From: Bemisia tabaci
Lineage: Eukaryota; Arthropoda; Insecta; Hemiptera; Aleyrodidae
DNA length: 64,000 nucleotides
Assembly (NCBI RefSeq): GCF_918797505.1
Contig: NC_092797.1
Location: forward strand, 24,193,372-24,257,371
Direction of reading: 5' to 3'
The first letter of the stretch is position 1. Every line of letters begins with the position of its first letter. Position numbers and translations under genes: made by a program. Positions 19,706 through 31,698 of this stretch are shown here, piece by piece. The notes under the pieces were generated by a model, which saw only the letters and a list, made by a program, of their open reading frames with translations, had not been told where the DNA came from and made no database searches.

Positions 19706-19976
19706 CCACGGAAAAAAAGAGGTAGGGGTTATGTCCGAACTGTTGGATGATATGGACATTTCCAATTAATTGTGGTATTACCCCAATTTATTGTGGTAGT
19801 ACCCCAATTAATTGTGATATTATCCCAATAAATTGGGGAGTAACCTAAATGTTGCGGTACGACTCCAACTTGAGTTGCGATACTACCAAAATTAATTGGA
19901 AATGTCCAGATCATCCAACAAATTGGGGTAGTACCACAATTTTAGGGGATAACCCCTGACACTTTTTTATCCGTGC
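19706..19976. mobile_element. MITE with internal AATTGTGGTA repeats
   Basis: The outer ends CACGGAAAAAAAG...GGGGTTAT and ATAACCCC...TTTTTTATCCGTG are inverted. A second inverted pair, GTTGGATGAT...GGACATTTCC against GGAAATGTCC..ATCATCCAAC, lies inside. Between them are several degenerate ~21-bp units based on CCAATTAATTGTGGTA. It is non-coding. Confidence 0.6.
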
Positions 19977-20948
19977 ACATAGGCTGTTTCGCCTAGCCGT
20001 GTGGTCTGATATGAGAATGAAAACGGCCCTTATTCCATACTTGAAAATACGATTCGTCGATTTTTAATCATACAACCGACTTTTGAGAGTCTTTCGGGTG
20101 ATTGTGGCAATTTAAATATGAATTGAAGCTTCTTTCAAAAAGAATTTCCGCTCAGACGCTACTTCGCCCATTTTTTCAAAACTTCGTTTTTGCACTTACG
20201 ACTCTCTTCAGAAGCACGGTAGAATGGACCAGAGAAAATCCTCCAGAGATCGCGGGGGGTAGGAGTTCAACCCACCGAACGTACAAAAAATGAGCTGGAA
20301 ATTATAGCAACTAAAATTAAGCAGATTTATTGTTGGGTTGGCCAAAAAGATTCTCTGATGCACCAGGAGGAAATTATGCTAAAATCAATAAGGAAGTAGC
20401 TTACTTTAAACTAAAAGCTGTTTGATTCGAGGAATTTTGTTCTTGGTTAGAGAAAAAATCTTCTTGATAGCAAATTCAAGAATATTTCTGCTCGAATCAA
20501 TTCCATTTTGTCCAGTTTGATATGGTGCAAGGACACGAAGAATGATAGCTTATAATTAGTTACCTTCGACCGCAAAAAACGTACATGACTTGTTAAAATG
20601 GTATGTTGGCTGTTCCTTGAAGGGTGTATGATTTTTCATTGAAATACACTTACCTGAAACAAACAAAGGAGCATAACTATTACAACCGAAGCTCTATTCA
20701 GAATGAAATGCATGCCATTAAGTGAGTCGAAAGAATTGAAGGAGAATCGATTAAAAAACACTTTTTCGATGACATTAAGTAAAAAAGGGGGTCCGTGAAA
20801 AGAGACGCGACAAAGGCTCAGAAGAATTGAAATTTTCGAATCTTTGTTGTTGGTTTCTACAAAATACAAGTTCATGCACAAGTGCAAATTGACAGATAGT
20901 GCGTTGCCTTGCTGCGAATACGGTTGCAGCCAAAAAACCGCGGACAAA

Positions 20949-21027
20949 GATTTCCGGCGAACAAGTAGTTTTTCTCCTCAAGTTAGGAATGATTTCCGGC
21001 GGACAAGTAGTTTTTCTCTTCAAGTTA
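20949..21027 (+). repeat. Short direct repeat, two 37-bp units
   Basis: GATTTCCGGCG(A/G)ACAAGTAG and the following TTTTTCTC(C/T)TCAAGTTA are repeated at 20949-20985 and 20991-21027 with two differences. Confidence 0.8.
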
Positions 21028-22855
21028 TGAACAGCAGTAAAAATCTTTATCCACGAAACAATTACTACGGTTTTGAAAAAGTCAGGTTTCACAAATTTTG
21101 ACGATTGATTCAAGGACATTCCGTAATTTTTTCTCCTGTGTTCCAGTTTTTTTTTTTGTTTTTTCCATTAAAAAAAATTGTGTATTCGCCTTTTTCTCCA
21201 CACAGAGCAGATTAAGATTGATAAAAATCCATTATTATTTATGTGACGACACAGATACATCACTTATTCTAAAAATCTTGTTGGCTGATAGAAAGTTTCT
21301 CAATGTTACACATTCCTAATGCAGCTGTTTTAGATTATACTTCAAAAGAGAATTTTTGATTTGCAGTTAGAAAGCATTCGAATGTTTAAAAAGAACTCAT
21401 CTGTAAGAGCCACGACAGAAATTCGGCTAGTTCATTTTTCCCTTTTCTCGAAAGAAAGCATCAATAAGAGTAAACGACATTCCGCATGAAGATGCATTGA
21501 CATACGCTGGAGCCAGGAGGAGACTTCGTAAATAAAAAACTACACTTCAAGAAACTTCTAATTTGCAGTTTGAGAACATTCAAACGTACTCAAGGTCTTG
21601 TACAAAGCCGGAAAATCCATAAAAAACAAGGAGGGCTCTTTGCCCGGCGCAGTCGTACAGTTTAATGACCGTCTGAAAAAATGGGAGTATCAGTCAAGAG
21701 GGCATTATAATTGGCAAAAGCATGTAAAAGTCATACGTTGAGCCAAAAATGGCAAAATTTATGGTTTAACGGTTAGCATTTATACTTTTACAGACTGATA
21801 ATTTTGCCGTGAAAATCCCACGCCGCACCGTTCTGGTGTGTATCGGTGTAATCCAGTGTTTATAATCAATGAGTGTAAGATCTGTAATTTTAGAGAGGTT
21901 TTCCTCCCATGAACAAAATGTTCGTAAGAAAAGTAACTTGCCAAAAATACCTTACACCCAAAAATCAAAGATGACTTAGAAATTAAATGAGTAATAAAAA
22001 TATGCTAAGAAGGCAGAGTTCAGTTTAGAGAATTTTCAATTTTCCTGCAAATGGCTGCAAGTATTCTGAAAATCCATGTTTTATTTGGGTTGGGAGGGGG
22101 AAAACCTGTATTTTCCTCTGTTTCAAATGACCACTAATTCAAAAAGATGACATTAGTTGAAAGTAGCCGCACACAAAACGACGAACATGATTTTAACTAC
22201 TAAAGACGAAAACGAGGTGCCTTAAAATTAAGCCATCACTTTGGAGTCACCAAAGTCTGGCTCGTATGACAGAAATACAAAAGTTGAATCCCTTACGCTT
22301 CATAACTGACAACTTTACTGAAACTTTGATACATTTTTTTAATTTACTTTCTCTGTGCACGGTAGGTATAGTATGTACGGAAAAGTCATCGCACAATTGT
22401 AATGGATAGTCGCGTCAGAGTTCAGGGAACAAAAGAGAGACGAACCTTGCGTCAAATTTAAACTTTGAAAATTACACGACGCCTATAGTCTAATATTTAC
22501 GATTTTTTTTTGGGGGGGGGGGGGGTGGTTAAAGGAAATTTTTTACCATAGCTCCGATGGATAGTGGTGAAAAACACAACGACTCAAAAATGTCATAAAT
22601 TTTATCCCTCACCTTCATGATGCCTCATGGGTTAGGGAATCAAAACACACGCATCGCTCAATTTCACTTCAGGCAATTTTTCAGGGAATATATTTTTTTG
22701 CCTCAGGGTCCTGGAAAACTGAAATTGTCCCGTTGAAAATTTTCTCTTCTTTTCAGGATGTTTAAAAGTCCACAAAACTTTGGAAAAAGAGGAATCCGGG
22801 TAAATGACGAATTGCAATACCGTCATCCTCCGGTCAAAGTATCACAAGCGCCGTG

Positions 22856-23035
22856 CGATGTTTCAAAATTTCCGCCGCCATTTTATTTTGTTCACAGAGG
22901 AATTGTTCAACGAAGCGGTCCGAAAATATCACTAGACTTTCTTTGTTCTACCGATAAATTTCAGTGAACTTTTCAAACAGATTCATCCAACGATTCCTCT
23001 GTAAAAAAAAATAAAATGGCAGCAGAAGTTTCACC
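22856..23035. mobile_element. Small inverted-repeat element
   Basis: The left arm TTTCAAAATTTCCGCCGCCA, continuing into TTTTATTTTGTTCACAGAGG, is mirrored at 22996-23033 by CCTCTGTAAAAAAAAATAAA followed by ATGGCAGCAGAAGTTTCA. There is no coding content, and the boundaries are approximate. Confidence 0.5.
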
Positions 23036-24353
23036 ATTCGTTTTAACTGAATTTTTTTCTTCTTTTTTTGTACATCATAATATATGTGTATAAAATTACT
23101 CTACCGGCGGGGAAAAATAAAAAATTAGGAAGAGCTGTACCTTTTCCGAAGAGACCTCCCAGAAACTGGACACAGGCGTTAGGTCCGAGTACCGGTCGTC
23201 AAGTTTGACTCCAATGCGTGCGAAAAAATTGAAGGAATTGCCCGTGAATTTCATTACACCACCTTAGAGCACACTCAGAGCGACAAATTTTCACGAAAAC
23301 CTATCTCAGCGTACGCTTACATTAGACTACTCCGTTCTCTTTCGAGACGACTGTGGATTCGATTCTTCACTTGGTTTCGGCTCACAAAACTACGGACCTG
23401 CGAATTCCGAATCCGAATAATTTCAACAGCGGTGAAACACAAACAAAAATTCTGGAGTCCACCCATGCAAGAGCGTCTCGAATGAATGCGAGTAGAGGAA
23501 AACAATCGCGGTTATGATTTGATTTTTTCAACAGTCGCCGAGTATTACTTAACTCATCCAGAGTTTCTTCGCATATTAGCATTGAAATTTATGTGTTACC
23601 TACTGGCATAAAATGAGCTTGTATTTCAGAGAAGTTAACACGTAATCTGTGCTTACTTAATAGACTTCAAGATTCCTAGAATAATTGAATTTAAAAATCT
23701 CATATACTTATTAGGAAAACGACAAAAAAAGGGGGGAAAACCCGAATTTAAAAAGAAAACATTGAAAACTTGGCGAGGAAAAAACCCCGATCAGTGGTTC
23801 AGAAAACTTTCGACGGAGCGGGTTGTGTGCTTCGGGCCCAAAAATAAGAGGGCCACGAACACTAAAAAGGTAAACCGAGGCGCTTCGGTGTGAAAATGGC
23901 GCAGTTGTTTCTCACAAAATTTCGATCGTTTTATTAAAAGTAAGTATAAGGGCAAAAGGCTGAATAAAATACCATGTATGAAAGCATGTCACTTTAAAGC
24001 ACTCTATGGCGCTGTGCATCTAACGCCCCCTATCGAACCACGAGCCTTTGGACATCAAGCACCTTTGAAATCATATAATAGGTAGCATTGAATTTTTGAA
24101 GGGGGGGGAGGTGATTTTAAAAATGGAAAGGTTATTTAAAAAATGGGTGGGATCAATGCTGGGCTGGGAATATTCTGAATCCCTGATTCTAATATTAATC
24201 ATAAAATACTTACACTTCCGTAGTAATATTCCTGATTTTGTTTTTTTTTTTGGGGGGAGGGGAAGGGGGGCTTCCTCAACTTTTCCGGTTTTTCATGGTT
24301 TTTGAACCTGCAAACACCAAACACTTACAGACTTTCGTGTCGATTTCCTCTTT

Positions 24354-24704
24354 TTAAAAAAACGTTTGGGACCTTACACATAAAGACACCTTAAAACTTT
24401 TACCAAACCCTTCTTCATACGATTTTCTGACTGACAAAACAATTAATAACCTGCAAAATCGTTGCCCATTCTTTTGTTTCTCTTGTTTCATGGACCGTCT
24501 TCTTGTGACTTCATAGTCACCTTTCTTCTCGCCAAGCATCATTCCAAGACCTGCATACACTGAGGCAGAAATAAAACAGAGATACAGCACGCCAGTGTTC
24601 ATGGAGTGGACTTCCTTGTCTGCACTGAGAAGCGGAAACCGAGCAACTTCCATGGGGCCTCTACACTGCCGAGCTAACAATAAGTAAAAACGTCGTATGA
24701 GCAT
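24354..24704 (-). CDS. Possible exon or small membrane-protein ORF, unknown
   Basis: A 116-codon minus-strand frame contains a central hydrophobic span (GVLYLCFISASVYAGLG) followed by a strongly charged KKGDYEVTRRR segment, a single-pass membrane pattern. A usable acceptor-like CTCGGCAG lies just upstream near 24660, within the neighbouring MITE copy. No homologue is recognised and no flanking exons were identified, so chance is a serious alternative. Confidence 0.2.
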   Translation of the reverse strand: MLIRRFYLLLARQCRGPMEVARFPLLSADKEVHSMNTGVLYLCFISASVYAGLGMMLGEKKGDYEVTRRRSMKQEKQKNGQRFCRLLIVLSVRKSYEEGFGKSFKVSLCVRSQTFF

Positions 24705-24930
24705 TAGAATGTTGCCAAATTTCCTCTCAGAAAATATTTAATAATGAAGGAAGTTATGAATATTTTTCCTTGGAGTTTTCAGTCTATTTATAGATCAAAT
24801 TAAAATAGAAATCCTCTGAAAAATCGGAGAGAAATATTCACGAATTTTTCTGAAAATCCGTGATTGATCGAGCGAAATTTGGCAACACCTGATGGCTCAC
24901 ACGGGGTTCTTCCTCAGGACGGTAGGACAT
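24664..24930. mobile_element. MITE related to 25012-25264 (diverged copy)
   Basis: The left end CTGCCGAGCTAA, followed by AAACGTCGTATGAGC and TGTTGCCAAATTTCCTC, and the right end TTTGGCAAC...GGGGTTCTTCCTCAGGACGGTA match the ends of the next element with several changes. The interior is AT-rich and non-coding. Confidence 0.55.
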
Positions 24931-25011
24931 GAATCCACTTTTCGAGGTTTACGGCAGATTTACCAGGTGAACGAGTTGCTCAGGTGGTGAGTATCCGTGT
25001 GACTGACTATG

Positions 25012-25264
25012 CTGCCGTGCTAAGGAAGAACGCCGTATGCGCCTTCAGACGTTGCCAAGTTTCCTCCGATAGAAACCGAAATTACAGGGAAAATTTTGGA
25101 TATTATCCTCTCAAATTTTCTGACAATTTTGTACACAATTTAATTTCAAATATCTGAAAATTTCAAGGAAAAATATGCATAAATTTTGTCAAAAATACAG
25201 ATTTTATCAAGGGAAATGTGGCAACTCCCAACTGTTCATACAGCGTTCTTCCTTAGCAGGGCAG
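25012..25264. mobile_element. MITE with CTGCCGTGCTAAGGAAGAAC ends (253 bp)
   Basis: The left end CTGCCGTGCTAAGGAAGAAC is mirrored by GTTCTTCCTTAGCAGGGCAG, and inverted GTTGCCAA / TGTGGCAAC lies further in. TATG flanks both ends (25008-25011 and 25265-25268), a possible 4-bp target duplication. It is non-coding. Confidence 0.65.
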
Positions 25265-25999
25265 TATGAGTGAGGGGGTTGTTAAACCACGATCAAAACG
25301 CCCAAAATAAGCCCGTGCGGTCATTAATGGATGTATTGGGATTGAGAGGATTCGATCCGACCCGTGAAATACGATACGGGCCAAGCTAAAGATGCGTTCT
25401 CGGGGTCTAAAGTGATCACGACCGGTTTCCACCTGGTTGCGGTGTTGTTGGTTTCCCACAAATTGAACAACGCTAGGAGCAAACAGAAATATTTAAAATG
25501 TTTTTTTTGGTGACAGAACATCCAATTTTTACGGTAGGTGCGAGTCTCTTGTCTCTTCAAAATTACAAGATGCCTACGTGCATAGATCCTAATTGCTTGA
25601 CTCACGATTGGACAATTTTTACATTAACCAAGAAGAATTTTAGATCTTTCAAAGCTCTATGGGCTTAGGGACGTGTTGCCCGGAGGAACACAGATGATGT
25701 CCCTCATCATAGAGTGCTCACGTACCGAGCATTGTGAAAGCCACGTTAACTTCGAGCAATAACTGTTTCTAATTTCGAAAGAACTTTTCACATGCATTCA
25801 CGCTGAAAATGAAAAATTCGAAGTTTTCACGGAGGTTCAACGTCGGAATGCCGAGCGAACGTTAAACCGTCTTAATGTTTTAGTACCCTTCCTTGCACTC
25901 ATTGTATCGCCAATACTCATTGGTTTATTTTGAGTAGTTTTCTAAGCGTTATTTTATTGAAAAGTGTCATTATGAGACATTCCGTATTTTTCACATTTA

Positions 26000-28507
26000 A
26001 GGCTTTTTAAAAAAGAAAAAAAAAAATTCGTTGTATGCAAGATATAATACTTGCGTTTTAACATAACTGCAGATATATAGTTCAGTCTAATCAAACGGAG
26101 GCTTGCATTCCAGTATGACATTCTTCAAATTCAAAAATACGATGTTGTAACATCGATGATTTTACGTGTTGCTTCGGTGCTTGGAATTCCCCCTCATCCT
26201 CCCCGTAAAATGCTAAATAGGAAAATTAATAAAGCTTGCAAAAGACAAAATGTTTGAAATCTTTCAAATAAACTGAAACTCCACTTAGTCTTGATTATTA
26301 CTTAGTGCACGTGAGAATATTCCTGGTCGGACATCAACGAAAAATGTACTTGTACCTAGTTTCGTGCCGTAAAATCCAAATATTTTAGTTCTATACTTGG
26401 ATTTGGCAAATTGGCAAAAAGGAGAAATTCGCGAAGGATCCGTTTTTCTAATTGCATCCGTTTCCACACAGCAGCACAGCACAAACAGCCGACGCCACAA
26501 TATTCCGTTATGTATGTACTTTTAAGCGCTGCGTGTAAAAACGACGGATGTTCCAATGAAACATCCGTTGTTGTTACGAATACCTACCTGAAGCTTCGTA
26601 ATGAACCGTTACTCAGCTGAATAGAAACTTAACGCAACTCGAATACAAGCGCATAAACCTCGGAGGCATGCAAATATAAACAATAACTTACATATGTACT
26701 TGGGTCTATCTTACATATAAAAGCAGGTAGGCGCACCAACACTTAAATGTGTTTTTCAAATTAAATAATGAAAGTACATGACAACCGCGCGTAGGTCAGT
26801 GCAACACTCGAACCCTTTCCCTTTCGTTTTACACTTTGATAAACACAACATTTTACAGCGTGTACCTTCGCTTTTCCATCATCCATCACCTCTCGAAGAC
26901 CGGTTGTGCTTACGTCATCTCCTTCACAAACGAACACTTTAATTTTGAGGGGCAGCGGCAGCCGATTGATACTCATTCCTTCATGAGAGCTCCGGGAGGA
27001 ACAGACGACCTGAGTGTAAAAAAAAACTCATTCGATGATTTAAGAGTTTCGTCTCTAAGAGTGGGTTTGCTTCTCTGAAGAATCGCACCTCCGATGAGTT
27101 GGAGTATCGAGCAGAACTTTCGGTTAAAAACTAAACACGCCCGATTTTTTAAGATAATTAAACCGATTGGTAGTTGCAGAGAACCACTTGTTTGCATAAG
27201 AATGTAATTAAATTAAAGACATCACAATACATACACGAATACGTGGTATCACTACTTTTATCGAAAAACTCTATGGACATTTTTAAGACGCACAAAATCA
27301 AATCAGCAGCTATCAGTTACCATCTTGAAGGTAATATGTTACTTATGCTGGAATTGGCAAATTCAAACTTCTCGCTGGCGAAAAAAAAAGTCGATCGGGC
27401 GAATTGCTTCTTCTTTCATCCGAGGGAAATAGAGTCCTTGCCAAATGAGTTGATGCGCTTCTAGACTGTGACAGAACAGAGGATCGTACGCCGTCTTTCT
27501 TACATGCAAAGTAAATTCAAGAATCAAGTTGGCAGTTCTTCTGTTGCAGTCTAAAAGCTTTGAAAAACTTATTGCGAAGAAAGGGAGGACTTGTCTCGCA
27601 AAGGAGACATAAAAAGCATCGTTCAATTATCTCAACACTTTCATTCATAAATCATTTTTACAACGGATGGTGGGTAATGAGCCATAATTAGCCTTACTGT
27701 GACACATAAATCTGGTATTTGCCGGCTTATGTCAACACCTTCCGAGCAAATGAACACACTTCAGACTGTAAACAAAACCGTTCGCTCGATAGCACAATAA
27801 AGCAATGCCGACGGATTGGCCCTTCTGTTAGACGACTGCCGAAATTGCGATAGCCACTCGAAAAAGAAAGTAAAGCATTAAGGGAGACAGATTACTTTAA
27901 TTATAGTCCTTCGGAATTATTAATTATATTGATAAGACGGATAAAATGTTTAAAAAACTGTCTACACCCCCATTCTAGTGACGCGCGAAATGCTTGCTTG
28001 TTTGAGAAATAATTGCCTAGAGGAGATGAGTCTGAACTCTATAACCATGAAAATAAGATAGATATCAACATTTCATCAAAGTGGAATAGGTAGGTACGAA
28101 AGAATGTGATAAAACTGCTGGATCACTCGGGTACAGATACTTTTCGGGTGTAGGAATGGGACATTACACTGAATAGCTGACTAAATAACCGCGTAAAGTC
28201 TATGTATTAAATAAACTGTCACTCCCAATAAAAGAACTTCAGCGCCCTACCGTAAATTGGGTGGGATGCATGCTAGTTGATATCTCCAGAAGTGCAGATG
28301 CGACTTTTCCGACGCCGAGGCAGTGATTTTGCCTAGTCTTAGGAAAGCGGGCCAACTACACCTTGTGCCATAGAGCGTGGCCCATGCATACCTCGATGAA
28401 TGTCCAAGAGTATGAAAACTTTGGTAGGAGCGTCAGGGACCGAATTTTGTTGGCACTTTGGCATGAATGCAGATACAGCATCTATAGATTAGCTGAAACT
28501 GCACCGC
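26000..28507. other. No gene recognised
   Basis: This 2.5 kb AT-rich stretch contains only short, composition-driven frames (up to 96 codons) with no recognisable domain, and no long repeat that I can define. Similarly unremarkable host sequence lies at 19980-20940, 21030-22850, 23040-24350 and 25270-26000. Confidence 0.45.
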
Positions 28508-28748
28508 CGCAGACTGGATCGAGTCAATAGGAGAGGTCGGACAAAATTTGGAAACTATAAACGCTTATCACTCCGTTTATACAAAACGTTGAGGTTCTAA
28601 AAGTGGTTCCATTGGTTTCCTCGTAAAATTTTCTTCCAGGAGCACCCCTTGTAGTTTAAAATGTGACGAAATAAACATCAAAATGTGCAGTTACCTAAAG
28701 ACAAAAATTTCATGTCCGACCTCTCCGATTGACTCACTTTACTGTGCG
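28508..28748. mobile_element. MITE with CGCACAGTGG-type ends, copy 2 (inverted)
   Basis: This is a second member of the family at 18969-19203, in the opposite orientation. It runs from CGCAGACTGGATCGAGTC to GACTCACTTTACTGTGCG, with matching GGAGAGGTCGGACAAAAT and TTTGATGTTTATTT-type internal segments. Confidence 0.7.
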
Positions 28749-28816
28749 CCGGCCAACCAGAAACCCTGGACCGAACATCACGCGCAATCGTTGCGTTAAG
28801 TATTCTTAACGAATTA

Positions 28817-29319
28817 AGATGTTGCATGTGTGAGGAATTTGCGATTTGACTGTTGATTCGTATGTAAAAGTTCGCGAGAAACACGATGGTGCCACTGGTT
28901 TTCTCTGGAATCAACTCCCAAGCTCAAAAAAAGCTCTCAAGTTGAGGCCAATATGGAGGGGATATCCCACGCTATCCTGGGAGTCCACCTCTACATCAAG
29001 ACAAACTCTCCATGCCAAGATAGGGAGCAAATACATTGACAGGGTTGCCACTTCATTTGGGGACTCTAAAACTGAAAACACGGCAACCCTGCTGATGATG
29101 GCTAAATGCTCCCTATCTCTGCATGGAAAGTTTGTCTTGGTGTAGACGTGGACTCTTAGGATAGCGTGGGATATCCCTTCTATTTTGGCCTCAACTTGAG
29201 AGCTTTTTGTGAGCTTGGGAGTTGATTTCAGAGAAAACCAGTGGCACCATCGTGTTTCTTGCGAACTTTTACAGAAGAATCAACAGTCAAATCGCAAATT
29301 CCTCACACATGCAACATCT
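28817..29319. mobile_element. Near-perfect 503-bp palindromic element
   Basis: The left arm (28817-29033) starting AGATGTTGCATGTGTGAGG is mirrored by the right arm (29101-29319) ending CCTCACACATGCAACATCT. The arms are about 215 bp with few mismatches. The ~65-bp centre contains its own hairpin, CAGGGTTGCC against GGCAACCCTG. Frames on both strands exist only because the arms mirror each other. Confidence 0.85.
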
Positions 29320-30771
29320 CCATTTCTGGGACTTTTAGCTGTGCATCGTTTTTCGCCCCTTTTCTGTGCACACATGAATAAGTTAAAGCTCCTAATCAAC
29401 TGTAACTTATTCCGCCTCAGTTCCGGGAACTCTGCGCTTGTGGACAAGGCATTTAACAAAACTTCAACTGCTCCAATTCTGATAACATGAAACAGTCAGA
29501 GGCAGAGGGGCATTACTGCACTAAAACGTTGTAAATATTCATATAAAAATGATTTCCTTACTCTATGAAGGTATCAAATTGTTTTCTGAGATTTTTTGTG
29601 ACTTTTGTTCGACATTTGACAATTCCTCGAAACCTTTCATGAATACATTTGCAATGAGTGAGTAAAGAAATAAGTTGTCGAGTGAAGCTTCCTCGCGTTA
29701 CAATGCAGTTAAGTCCCTCCTGGGCCGGACAAGTCAAATTAGTGGAAAAAGGCCCGGATTGCATCCACTTTTAAGGGATCGGACGGTTCCTCACACAGGG
29801 AAGCTGATGGGTATGGAATACCCTTAAAAATTCAGAGTTCTGGGGTCCGCCTGACTGATTTTTAAAAATCTTCACCCGCAAAATATATTTTCTGTCGAAA
29901 AATAAAAAAAAAATACGAGGGTGTCAAGCAACCTGAAAAATCGAGAATTAAGTGGGAAATTTTTCGACACCAGAGAAAACCTTAAAAAACGCCGTGGATC
30001 TTACTTTAGCTCATTGTCAGTTTGCCATCAGTTTTCAGTGTAGGCAACACGAGCTCCGACAAGGCCGAACAGTGGTAACACCCTCAGTTATGGCACTTGT
30101 TTGTGTTGGCGCTCAGACTTCAGGTACCTTGTATTATTTATTTTTCCCTGAATATCAACTTCACGGTTACTACTTTGAAATCGATGCATAGAAAAAGTTA
30201 GATTAAAAATTTCTGTACCTGTACTTACATCGAGGTATTCATATGATTAATTCAAGAATTAATGCAAAGATTAATAAATAAAAATCACAAAGGAATTTAA
30301 ACAAATAATATAAATTGAATTACGCTTAAGCGGTTTTTTGTGTGAAGAAGCCCAGCCCTGAAAATTTTAAGGGATACCTAGCAGCCAAACAAACCATAGG
30401 AGGAAAAAAATTATATTTAGTGAGAGTTTGCCTCTCAGCTTCATTTCTTCCACTCTATGAAGCAAGGTTTCCAAAATGAGACATAGGTAAGTGGGTAAGT
30501 TCAAAACCACAAAAATTATGACCCAAGTAGGTAAGTAATGAGAAAAATAAGAATAAATTGTCTTCCTGGTACTTTATATTGTGCTAAAAAGGGTCATGGA
30601 CAATGTATCCGTTGGCACTAATAGGTACTTATGAGTGCAACTCTGGATAGAACCGATTTCCATACTCTCTGATGTAATTTTATTATAGGAAGTTGGAGGT
30701 AAGTATGCCACTAGTTAAATAGTGGTACATACCTACAGCACAGCTGCTTTGCTGATTTCAGTATAAGTAAG

Positions 30772-31396
30772 GGGCCATCAATAAATTACGTAATGCACTT
30801 TCTCCCATTTTTAGACCTCATCCCCCTCGTAAGGCATCCCTTCATCCCCCTCTAAAAATTATGTAAGGCTCTACCGACCCCCCCCCCCCTCTTTTTCAAT
30901 TACTTACCGCAGATCTTAGCATTATACGATTTCTTTTAGAAAAGAAGGAAACTTTTAGGCTAAAATTTTTACTAGTGAAGCTAAATTTTTGAAGGAAGTT
31001 CATAGGAAATATTAATCATACAATTAGTTTAATAAACAGAAATACATGGAGAAAAATTGAAAATTTGTTTTGCCTTTCGAATAGTTAAAAGTATGAGGTT
31101 GACATAAGGATGAAGTCACTGCTCATCATCCCACGGAGTGGAAAAGTAGGAATTGAGAGAAATGAAAGGAGCAGGATCCGATCGGTCCGGAATCGGTGAT
31201 GTGCTGATTTCCTCTGTTTCATCTTGAATTTTATTATCAACCAGATGAAAAATGGATTTTTGCAGTTTCTTTAAATATAAGCTGGATCGCTTACGTAAGG
31301 CTCAGCCTTATCCCCCCTCCCCCTTGTAAGGCACCATAAGGCTGTTAGAGACCCCTCCTCCCTCTCTATGTGCCTTACGTGATTTAAGGATGGCCC
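30772..31396. mobile_element. MITE with GGGCCATC / GATGGCCC ends
   Basis: The left end is GGGCCATCAATAAATTACGT and the right end is ACGTGATTTAAGGATGGCCC. GTAAG flanks both ends (30767-30771 and 31397-31401), a possible 5-bp duplication. Inner C-rich CCCCCTC tracts with CTTACGTAAGGC lie near both ends. The middle is AT-rich and non-coding. Confidence 0.65.
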
Positions 31397-31698
31397 GTAA
31401 GTGCGATGAGAAACCCGACAAGTCACAATCAAAATGACGAATGCTCCTATCTGCGACTAGAGTTCATGTTAGATAAGTTGACAATTGGTAACGTTAGCAA
31501 GTGACTACATTGCAGTGGTCCAATAGTGATTGAGGATTGACAGCAAGCGATGCTGTCAACATGCACGGGTACATAAATAGATCTGTAGTGCATGACAAGC
31601 AAAAGTAGCATACTACCAACTTATCTGACACAAGTTCCGTTCATATTTCACATGATTACAGAAAATTAAATATTTTAAATGATGAAAATCGTGAAGGT

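Noticed and set aside
28846..29490. ORFs of 93-99 codons in the large palindrome
   Set aside because: They mirror each other through the inverted arms, which explains their length.
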